A stretch of 64,000 nt of DNA from an uncultured bacterium (GTDB lineage: Bacteria > CSSED10-310 > CALFER01), in the NCBI GenBank assembly GCA_937951895.1, contig CALFER010000084.1, positions 5,056-69,055 on the forward strand. Reading direction: 5' to 3'. Within the stretch, counting starts at the first letter, position 1. The number at the start of each line of letters is the position of its first letter. The translations under genes were made by a program, and so were the position numbers. The notes under the pieces were generated by a model. It searched no databases and had not been told where the DNA came from. It worked only from the letters and a program-made list of their open reading frames with translations. Shown here piece after piece: positions 1 to 6,828 of this stretch.

Positions 1-584
1 CTTCGGAGAAACGTACTGATCCCGCGCGCGGTCTCACCGAACTTCCCGCCGCGCGTGGCGGTGCTGGTCTGCACATATCGGCCTCGACGCATGCCGGTAT
101 TGAGGCGGATGCCGAGTGACGGTGCGGGAATTCCGGTCGTGCGCAGGTATCGCAGAATCCTCTCGAACTCAGCGGTATTGTCGATGTTGATGCGGATCCC
201 CTCATCCAGAAGCCGTTCGATATCCCGTTCGGTTTTCACCGGCGAGTCATAGATGATGGTCGGGGGTGTGAAACCGGCCGTCCGGGCCAGGGCCAGTTCG
301 CCCGGCGACGCGCATTCCGCACCGAGCCCGTGTGCGCGGGCGATCCGGAGAATCGCGGCGACGGGATTGGCCTTGACGGCAATCGTATGTTCAGCGGTTG
401 AGGGGAACGCGGCGCGAAGTGACCGGATCCGGGAGGCGAATGCATCGAGATCGAAAAACTGGATGAGGGGCGCGTGATCGCCGATCAGGTTGCCGTCGAG
501 CGCATCGCGGAGGATCCGGCCGATGCGTTCCGATGACGGTGCGAGCGCGTCAGGAGATATCCGAGGGTCCTTTCGTTCCGCCAT
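1..584 (-). CDS. PLP-dependent decarboxylase, diaminopimelate/ornithine type (partial)
   Basis: Only the first 194 codons are present; the gene runs off the left edge. From ATG 584 the protein shows the alanine-racemase-fold decarboxylase signature: AVKANP with the putative Schiff-base lysine K71, GAECASPGELALA (about residues 88-100), IIYDSPVK (110-117), RLNTG (160-164) and GKFGE (180-184). Such enzymes remove a carboxyl group from diaminopimelate, ornithine, arginine or carboxynorspermidine; the substrate-specificity region lies outside the window, so the substrate is open. The start overlaps the end of the upstream glycosyltransferase gene by 35 bases in another frame, so translational coupling is likely. 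Sitting behind glycosyltransferases, it could serve polyamine, lysine or glycan-modification chemistry rather than housekeeping lysA. Confidence 0.8.
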   Translation of the reverse strand, partial: MAERKDPRISPDALAPSSERIGRILRDALDGNLIGDHAPLIQFFDLDAFASRIRSLRAAFPSTAEHTIAVKANPVAAILRIARAHGLGAECASPGELALARTAGFTPPTIIYDSPVKTERDIERLLDEGIRINIDNTAEFERILRYLRTTGIPAPSLGIRLNTGMRRGRYVQTSTATRGGKFGETARGISTFLR

Positions 585-1293
585 GGCGCGCCATCCGTTC
601 GCTCGCGCCGGAGAGATAGCGCGGACGGAAGAGTGTTTTGACGAGCAGGATCGGATACTGGTGCCAGATCCGGTGCAGGCGGATTTTCGATTCGCCGCCC
701 TTGCGCCGGTACTCGTGCGCCGGCACTTCTCCGATCCGGAATCCGCGCTGGAGCAACTGGATGTCCATTTCGGTTTCGATCGGAAAACCGTCGATTTCGA
801 GATTCAGCGCGCGGGCGGCCTCGCGGGTGAGCGCCCGGAAGCCGTTCTGCGTATCCGACAGATGGACGTTCCAGCGGTAATTGATGAAGGTGGTGATGAT
901 GTTGGAGCCGGTGATGCGGAAGAGCTGGTTGAGGTTGCCGACGAGTTCGTCCGAGCCGCCCTTGAAGCGCGATCCGATCACCATGTCGGCGTCACCGCGC
1001 ATGACGGGGTCCACGAGTTTCGGGATATCGTCCGTTGCGTGCGATCCGTCGGCATCGATGAACAGAATCACGTCTCCATCCGATACTTCAATACCCATCC
1101 GCATCGCGTCGCCCTTGCCCCGACCCCGATCCAGATGCACCCGGGCACCAAGTCTCTCGGCGATTTCGCGGGTCCGATCCTGCGAATGCCCGTCGATGAC
1201 ATGCACGTCGCTGGAGTGTTTCAGTGCGCCCGCGAGCACCTCTTCGAGTGTCGCTTCTTCGTTTCGTGTCGGTATGATGATGCTCAGTTTCAA
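550..1293 (-). CDS. Family 2 glycosyltransferase (dolichol-P-mannose-synthase-like, soluble)
   Basis: 247 residues with the GT-A fold pattern of family 2 transferases: SIIIPTRNEEATL at the N-terminus, the nucleotide-sugar DxD-like site in FIDADGSH (about residues 77-84), and SDTQNGFRAL with ETEMDIQLL in the acceptor half. There is no membrane segment, unlike the second transferase of this cluster (1889-2851). Enzymes of this shape move a sugar from a nucleotide donor to a polyprenyl phosphate or a surface glycan. The gene follows the lipoprotein gene by 15 bases and overlaps the decarboxylase, so it is in one minus-strand transcription unit. Donor and acceptor cannot be read from the sequence. 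Confidence 0.88.
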   Translation of the reverse strand: MKLSIIIPTRNEEATLEEVLAGALKHSSDVHVIDGHSQDRTREIAERLGARVHLDRGRGKGDAMRMGIEVSDGDVILFIDADGSHATDDIPKLVDPVMRGDADMVIGSRFKGGSDELVGNLNQLFRITGSNIITTFINYRWNVHLSDTQNGFRALTREAARALNLEIDGFPIETEMDIQLLQRGFRIGEVPAHEYRRKGGESKIRLHRIWHQYPILLVKTLFRPRYLSGASERMARHGGTKGPSDIS

Positions 1294-1308
1294 GCCATGA
1301 CCTCCGGT

Positions 1309-1911
1309 TCAGTAGAATCGATAACGAGCCGGTTCTTTGTACACGATGACGGGGCCGAGATCAAAGGAAAAGCCGTCGGGGCCGAACGAATCGAATTTGA
1401 GCTGGATTGCGGTCCTGAGCCAGTCTCTGAGAACGGGAGGTTTCAGCGGGAGAGCCGACCGGTAATGAACTTCGTTGAACTCGGACAGGCGGAACCGATA
1501 TTCCGACCAGCCGCTCCGGATCGGGATTCGGTCATAGCGCGCATAGGTGCTCATCGAAAGGTCATTGGAAACGTGCTGCAGAACGAGTTGAATCGTAAAG
1601 GACAACCCCTCCCGGGAGGCATCCATCGAAAAACGAAAGGCATCGGAATCGAGGCGGGGATTCGGAACGAGGGGCTGGTAGAGGTAAAACGAATCCGGTT
1701 CGAGTTTTCCAGGAATGGTGACTCGCGTGACCGGCAGCGTCTCCGCCCCGAACCGTCGATCCAGGTGCATGATGTGATCGACGGACTGCAGACCGGCCGG
1801 CACGAGCAGGCGCAGAGTGAGCGCATCGTAGAGTTGCTCGCGGCCGCAGGCACACAGGACGATGCCGATGGCGATCAGGGCGAAGCGTTCAGGATGGATC
1901 GGCCGTGCCAT
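1309..1911 (-). CDS. Predicted lipoprotein of unknown function
   Basis: About 200 residues from ATG 1911. I chose this start because GAAGGTG lies 5-6 bases upstream; an in-frame start at 1941 would overlap the previous gene more deeply. The N-terminus reads as a lipoprotein signal: a hydrophobic stretch then LCAC with the lipid-accepting cysteine at residue 22. The remainder is beta-rich, with aromatic/arginine-rich strands and no motif I recognise. It overlaps the 3' end of the glycosyltransferase at 1889-2851 by 23 bases, so the two are probably co-translated. A role in the envelope glycan pathway is inferred only from its neighbours. Confidence 0.65.
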   Translation of the reverse strand: MARPIHPERFALIAIGIVLCACGREQLYDALTLRLLVPAGLQSVDHIMHLDRRFGAETLPVTRVTIPGKLEPDSFYLYQPLVPNPRLDSDAFRFSMDASREGLSFTIQLVLQHVSNDLSMSTYARYDRIPIRSGWSEYRFRLSEFNEVHYRSALPLKPPVLRDWLRTAIQLKFDSFGPDGFSFDLGPVIVYKEPARYRFY

Positions 1912-2851
1912 CGACACCTTCGATGATTTCATCCACGACATAGATCGGTTCTTTTTCGATGTGCCGGTCGATCCGGTTCATCCGCTCGTTGATGATCCCG
2001 AACAGCACCATGTTGAAACCGGTTGCGCCGAGAAGCAGTCCGAGAACCGGCCAGGCGATGGACAGTGATGCGCCGAACAGCGAGCCGATCAGATAGAGCG
2101 CGCACAGGGCGATGCCGAGAAAGCCTCCGGCCAGACCGGCAGCGGTGGCGGCCGCAAGCCCGATCGGGTAGACATTGAATGTGATCAGAATGTCCATGAA
2201 CAGGTGAATCAATGCGACGAGGCTGTATTTGGTTTCTCCCTCACGCCGCGGATGAAACTCGATCGGGATCGTCGTGAACCGTGCCCCGCGCCAGACGGCA
2301 TAGACGACCGTATGGCTGCAGCGGGCGTTCTGGAGATCGGGGCCTTCGAGATACTTTCGGCGAATGGCTTGAAATCCGCAGCCGATATCCGGATGCGGCA
2401 TCTTGAGCGCCCATTTGTAGACCAGGTTGGTGATCATGCTCGGAATGCGCCGGATCCAGAGATTTTCCGTGCGTTTGAGACGCGCTCCGCTGACCGCATC
2501 GAATCCCTCATCGAGTTTTTCGACGAGTCGGGGGATGTTTTCGGGATCGATCTGGAGATCCGAATCGAGAATCACGATGATGTCGCCTCGGGCATGGTGA
2601 AAGCCTGCGGCGAGACCGGCCTTCTGGCCGAAGTTGCGTTTGAAGCGGATGAGGCGCGCGTGGGGATCCCGCTTGGGGAATGTGAGGAGGATGTCGGTGG
2701 ATCCGTCCGTGCAGCCGTCGTCGATGAAGATGAACTCGTGGTCGCGCGGCCATTGCGCGAATACGGCCTGAAGCCTCGTGAAGAGCTCCTCCAGTGTGTG
2801 CTTTTCGTTGTAGACGGGGATAACGATCGAAACCTTGGATCCGGTATTCAT
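1889..2851 (-). CDS. Polyprenyl-phosphate glycosyltransferase with two C-terminal TM segments (GtrB/ArnC-like)
   Basis: 320 residues. The N-terminal GT-A domain shows SIVIPVYNEK, FIDDGCTDGS, the catalytic-site string ILDSDLQIDPE (about residues 95-105) and RRKYLEGPD further on. Two long hydrophobic helices follow (about 220-245 and 252-285), then a charged cytoplasmic tail. This layout is that of bactoprenol glucosyl/aminoarabinosyl transferases (GtrB, ArnC, DPM1-like), which charge undecaprenyl phosphate on the inner face of the membrane. It is the first gene of the minus-strand cluster, with about 160 bases separating it from the divergent protease. A flippase partner is not visible in the window. 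Confidence 0.88.
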   Translation of the reverse strand: MNTGSKVSIVIPVYNEKHTLEELFTRLQAVFAQWPRDHEFIFIDDGCTDGSTDILLTFPKRDPHARLIRFKRNFGQKAGLAAGFHHARGDIIVILDSDLQIDPENIPRLVEKLDEGFDAVSGARLKRTENLWIRRIPSMITNLVYKWALKMPHPDIGCGFQAIRRKYLEGPDLQNARCSHTVVYAVWRGARFTTIPIEFHPRREGETKYSLVALIHLFMDILITFNVYPIGLAAATAAGLAGGFLGIALCALYLIGSLFGASLSIAWPVLGLLLGATGFNMVLFGIINERMNRIDRHIEKEPIYVVDEIIEGVDGTADPS

Positions 2852-2948
2852 CGAGAGCCTCCCTGGAGGGCCGGGGTTGTTCCGAGCCGTCCGGAGTCTA
2901 TTTGTAGCATAAAATGGGGAATGCGCAAAACCTCCTGAATCCCCACGT

Positions 2949-2977
2949 TTGACGCCCCCATCTCGACGCGATAAACT
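2949..2977 (+). promoter_or_regulatory. Possible sigma70-type promoter for the papain-like protease
   Basis: TTGACG (2949-2954) and TAAACT (2972-2977) are separated by 17 bases and lie about 34 bases before ATG 3011, which has GAGAGGA as ribosome site. Pattern reading only; no transcript evidence. Confidence 0.35.
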
Positions 2978-3010
2978 GGTTAGTCAGCCCATCTTCACGA
3001 GAGGACCATC

Positions 3011-4417
3011 ATGCGGCACATCTTCATCATCGTTTGCATCGTCACGCTCGGTATGTGCGGAACCCTGACCCATGCCTTCGATTCGGAAGCCGATCGGATC
3101 GCCGATCTGCAGACTCGGATCGATACCGCCGGTGCGCACTGGACCGCCGGCACCACGTGGGTATCGCTGCTGTCCCCGGCCGAACGGTGCATGCTCCTGG
3201 GCAATCCCTCCATCGTCGACCGCGTCCTCCGCGGGGATCTCGACCCGACTCCCCCGCTCACCGCCGTCAACCCCTCACCCGATTCACGCGCTCAGTTCGA
3301 CTGGCGCAATCACAACGGTGCCAACTGGATCACTCCGGTTCGAAATCAATGGACGTGTGGCTCATGCGTCGCCTTCGCAGCGATCGGTGCATTCGAAGCG
3401 CAACTGAGGATCAGCAGCGGACTGCCGGATTACACGATCGACCTGAGCGAGCAGCATCTGTTTTCGTGCGGCGGCGGGTCGTGCACGGGGGGCTGGCAGA
3501 TCGATGCCGCGTTCACGCGTTGTCAGAACGTCGGGGTGCCGGACGAGGCTTGTCTGCCGTATCGCCACGTCGATGACAATTGCGCCGACGCCTGTTCGAA
3601 CTGGCAGAGCCGGGCGTGGCGGATTCAGGACTGGGAGAGTCTGGGCGGATGGTTCTGGCCGCCGTCCGTTCAGGAAATCAAGACTGCGCTGAATCAGGGC
3701 CCGATCGCCTGCTCCATGATCGTCTATTCCGATTTCATGGATTATACGGGCGGCGTGTATCAGCATGTTTCGGGAGGTGTCGAGGGTGGTCATGCGGTGC
3801 TCATCGTCGGATACGAGGATGCGAACGGGTGCTGGATCGTGAAGAACAGTTGGGGCAAGAACTGGGGTGAGGACGGCTTTTTCCGGATTGTCTATGAAGA
3901 CAGCGACATCGGTCAGGATTCGAGCCGGATGATCATAACGCAGATACCGCCGAGTCCCACACCGGCACCGACGTCGACACCCGTTGCCACGCGTACGCCT
4001 GCGCCCACCGCCACTCCAGCGCAGTCAGCAACCCCGGCGTTCACGTCGACGCCTGCGCCTACCGCCACACCGGCGGTTCCGCAGATCGGCATTACGATCA
4101 ATGCGATGTCATTCTCGGCAGGTGATCCGTTCCTGGTCATGGTGCATCTCGATAATCCGGGAGCGCCGATGAACGGACAATTGTTCGTCATCCTGGACAT
4201 TCAGGGTCAGTACTGGTTCTGGCCGTCGTGGACGGACCGGATCGAGTGGGCCGAGGTGAACGTGTCAGGATCAGGGCGAACCGATTGGACGATTCTGGAT
4301 TTCACGTGGCCGGATCTGGAGGCGTCGATTCTGGGAGCGGCGTTCTGGACGACGTTCGTGTCCGAGGGTTCCCTGCCGGCCGGGTATGATACCGCTCCGT
4401 TCAAGTTCGAACCGTAG
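3011..4417 (+). CDS. Exported papain-family (C1) cysteine protease with Thr-Pro linker and C-terminal module
   Basis: 468 residues. A signal peptide (about 1-22, ending in THA) is followed by a short propeptide-like region and a C1A peptidase domain (about 95-310). Papain active-site equivalents are visible: oxyanion Q113, nucleophile C119 in CGSCVAF, H261 in GGHAVLIVGY and N279 in KNSWG. After residue 313 comes a Thr/Pro/Ala linker of about 45 residues, then a 110-residue C-terminal module (about 358-468; DNA about 4082-4414) containing WFWPSW and FTWP. The module recurs in four other proteins of the window. The protease is expected to act outside the cytoplasm. It stands alone between a divergent glycosyltransferase cluster and a symporter operon. 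Confidence 0.93.
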   Translation: MRHIFIIVCIVTLGMCGTLTHAFDSEADRIADLQTRIDTAGAHWTAGTTWVSLLSPAERCMLLGNPSIVDRVLRGDLDPTPPLTAVNPSPDSRAQFDWRNHNGANWITPVRNQWTCGSCVAFAAIGAFEAQLRISSGLPDYTIDLSEQHLFSCGGGSCTGGWQIDAAFTRCQNVGVPDEACLPYRHVDDNCADACSNWQSRAWRIQDWESLGGWFWPPSVQEIKTALNQGPIACSMIVYSDFMDYTGGVYQHVSGGVEGGHAVLIVGYEDANGCWIVKNSWGKNWGEDGFFRIVYEDSDIGQDSSRMIITQIPPSPTPAPTSTPVATRTPAPTATPAQSATPAFTSTPAPTATPAVPQIGITINAMSFSAGDPFLVMVHLDNPGAPMNGQLFVILDIQGQYWFWPSWTDRIEWAEVNVSGSGRTDWTILDFTWPDLEASILGAAFWTTFVSEGSLPAGYDTAPFKFEP

Positions 4418-4544
4418 ACCGTTACTGCATACTCACGAAATCAGATCCGACATCTTGAATTCCGCTCGTGTCTTCAATAGGATGAGTGTGCGTGGGATTC
4501 ACTTAAATATGACCTTAGAATGGTCGCGAAGGGGGAGGATTTTG

Positions 4545-4835
4545 ATGTCGCACGGACCTGCAACGAAGTGGGGTGAGGACAATGCATCTCCGTACAAGGC
4601 GCGTTTGGGTGTTTATCTGTTCATTTTCTACTGCCTGGTTTACGCCGGATTCATCGTGATCAATGTCGTGTCACCCAAGACGATGGGCGTATCCGTTATA
4701 TTCGGCCTGAACCTTGCCTGTGCCTATGGATTCGGATTGATCCTCCTGGCGATCATCATGGGGATTATCTACAATCACATGTGCGGGAAGAAAGAACGGG
4801 AACTCAATGCGCCCGCCGGAGGTGACCGGTCATGA
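4545..4835 (+). CDS. DUF485 small membrane protein, symporter partner
   Basis: 97 residues from ATG 4545, chosen because GGGGGAGGAT sits immediately upstream; the longer open frame (from 4386) overlaps the preceding protease gene. Two hydrophobic helices (about 22-44 and 55-80) flank a short loop, as in the DUF485 (YjcH) family. DUF485 genes are usually found directly before acetate/pyruvate-type sodium-solute symporters, as here, where the stop overlaps the symporter start by 4 bases. Probably an accessory subunit or stabiliser of the transporter; the biochemical role of the family is not settled. Confidence 0.85.
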   Translation: MSHGPATKWGEDNASPYKARLGVYLFIFYCLVYAGFIVINVVSPKTMGVSVIFGLNLACAYGFGLILLAIIMGIIYNHMCGKKERELNAPAGGDRS

Positions 4836-6739
4836 TCTACACGGCATCTCCACTGGCAATCGGTATTTTTGTTGCGTTCGTTCTGAGCGTTCTGACACTG
4901 TCCTCCTATTTCGCCAAGAAGACTCAATCATCCAAGGGTTACTATGCGGCAGGAGGAACGATTCACTGGGCCGTCAACGGAATCGCGTTCGCCGGCGATT
5001 ACCTGTCCGCAGCCTCGTTTCTGGGCATCTGCGGCATGATCGCCTTCGATGGGTACGACGGATTTCTGTACTCGATCGGATATCTGGCCGGTTGGGTCGT
5101 CGCACTGTTCGTCGTCGCCGAACCCCTCAAACGATTCGGGAAATATACATTCACCGATGCGCTGAATTACAAGTTCGGCTCGAAGGGGATCCAGTTGACG
5201 GCGGCGATCAGCACACTGGTCGTCTCGGTCTGTTACCTGATCCCGCAGATGGTTGGTGCCGGCGATCTCGTCACTCCGCTGCTGGGACTGCCGCACTACA
5301 TGGGTGTCATTCTGGTCGGTGCGATCGTTATTTTCATTGTTGCGACGGCCGGAATGACATCGACCACCTACGTGCAGTTCATCAAAGGGGGACTCCTGAT
5401 CGTTTTCTCGACGATCCTGACCATCTACGTGCTTCGACACGGGCTGTCCCTCAAGCCATCCGACTCGTTCCATTCGCTGGTTTCGATTCCGGCGGTCCTG
5501 GAAGGGGATACCATCACGTCGGTTGAAGATTCCTCGTATCAGGTCACCGGAAACTACAAGAAGGACAATCTGCATTTTGTAAAACTGGACAAGCAGGGGA
5601 TTGCGACCTGGTGGCATGTGACCGGTACGGCACCGAACGTGATCTTGAAGGAAACGCTATCCATCACGAAAGCAGCGGATGGCCGTGTTCTGTACAACGG
5701 GGATCTCAAGCAGGCCCAAAAATTCTTCCAGGTCGGCAACGCATCGAAGATCGTGCATAACGGCAAGGAAGTCTCGGAAACCGGTCCGCTGGGCCCCTTC
5801 GAGTATCTCTCGACGATCGAACAGAGCGAAATCATTCGATTTACGAAATCCACGTTTCAGGACGCCAACGACAAGATCACGATCTGGCGTCAGAACCCCA
5901 CGTCAGGGAAAGAAGTGCTGCGGCCCGGGTTGAAGTTCAAAGTCGACAAGGGTGCGGATTTCATGAGCCGGTTGAACTTCGTTTCGCTGATGATCGCCTT
6001 GTTCTTCGGCACGTCGGCTCTCCCCCACATCCTGATTCGGTATTATACGGTGCCCAGCGCGAGGGATGCCCGGAAATCGACCATTGTCGCCATCGGCGCG
6101 ATCGGGTTCTTTTACATTCTGACGTTGTTCATGGGACTGGGAGCCATGCTGACCGGCTCGCTCGATCTGGAAAGCAGCAACATGTCCGCGCCATTGCTCG
6201 CGAAGTTCTTTGGGATAATCCTGTTCTCGATTATCTCTGCGATCGCCTTCGCCACGGTTCTCGGGACTGTCGCAGGACTGATCGTCGCGGCATCCGGAGC
6301 GGTCGCCCACGATCTGATCACCGGATTCATGGGCAAGAAGATGACCGATCGCGAGCAGGTCCGGGCGGGTAAAATTTCAGCCGTCGGTGTCGGATGCATC
6401 GCCATCATTCTCGGCATTCTCTGCAAGGGAATGAATGTTTCGTTCCTGGTCGGCCTTGCCTTCGCCGTCGCGGCATCCGCCAACCTTCCCTCCATCATCA
6501 TGCTGCTCTTCTGGAAGAAAACGACGTCGAAAGGGATCGCTGCCTCGATCGTCGTTGGCATTCTGACGTCACTGGGCATCATTCTCCTTTCACCCAGCAC
6601 CTACGGAGACATTTACGGCCTGCCTCGCTCCGCCGCACCGATTCCTCTCGACAATCCCGGCATCATCTCCATCCCACTCGGCTATATCACTCTCATCATC
6701 GTCTCTCTGCTGACACAAAAAAAGAGTCAGACATCCTGA
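4832..6739 (+). CDS. Sodium:solute symporter, acetate permease (ActP)-like, with large extramembrane insertion
   Basis: 635 residues of the SLC5/SSS family, with about a dozen hydrophobic helices. Characteristic stretches are YYAAGGTIHWAVNG, GDYLSAASFLG, FTDALNYKFGSKG and GTSALPHILIRYYTVPS, all close to the ActP subgroup that imports acetate or other short monocarboxylates with sodium. A hydrophilic segment of about 170 residues (roughly 205-375) interrupts the helices in the middle, making the protein longer than classical ActP (about 550). It is coupled to the upstream DUF485 gene (ATGA overlap). The sensor/DUF294 gene starts 89 bases after it, a neighbourhood typical for regulated acetate uptake. 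Substrate is inferred from family and context. Confidence 0.9.
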   Translation: MIYTASPLAIGIFVAFVLSVLTLSSYFAKKTQSSKGYYAAGGTIHWAVNGIAFAGDYLSAASFLGICGMIAFDGYDGFLYSIGYLAGWVVALFVVAEPLKRFGKYTFTDALNYKFGSKGIQLTAAISTLVVSVCYLIPQMVGAGDLVTPLLGLPHYMGVILVGAIVIFIVATAGMTSTTYVQFIKGGLLIVFSTILTIYVLRHGLSLKPSDSFHSLVSIPAVLEGDTITSVEDSSYQVTGNYKKDNLHFVKLDKQGIATWWHVTGTAPNVILKETLSITKAADGRVLYNGDLKQAQKFFQVGNASKIVHNGKEVSETGPLGPFEYLSTIEQSEIIRFTKSTFQDANDKITIWRQNPTSGKEVLRPGLKFKVDKGADFMSRLNFVSLMIALFFGTSALPHILIRYYTVPSARDARKSTIVAIGAIGFFYILTLFMGLGAMLTGSLDLESSNMSAPLLAKFFGIILFSIISAIAFATVLGTVAGLIVAASGAVAHDLITGFMGKKMTDREQVRAGKISAVGVGCIAIILGILCKGMNVSFLVGLAFAVAASANLPSIIMLLFWKKTTSKGIAASIVVGILTSLGIILLSPSTYGDIYGLPRSAAPIPLDNPGIISIPLGYITLIIVSLLTQKKSQTS

Positions 6740-6828
6740 TGGTTTCGTCGTCGGCAGGTTGATTCCCGGACCGACTCGACCACGCGCTTGCCGATATGCG
6801 ATAATCGAAGCGAGACGAAAGGTGCTCG

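Noticed and set aside
490..1926. Long plus-strand open frame of 478 codons over the glycosyltransferase and lipoprotein genes
   Set aside because: It is antisense to two well-supported genes, Arg/Asp/His-rich and without domain motifs; high G+C keeps such frames open.
2888..2948. Imperfect GGGGA/TCCCC hairpin before the protease gene
   Set aside because: The loop is long and there is no T-run, so it was not called a terminator.
4386..4544. Longer start for the DUF485 protein
   Set aside because: The extra 53 residues overlap the protease gene end and have no membrane or family character; a strong ribosome site precedes ATG 4545.
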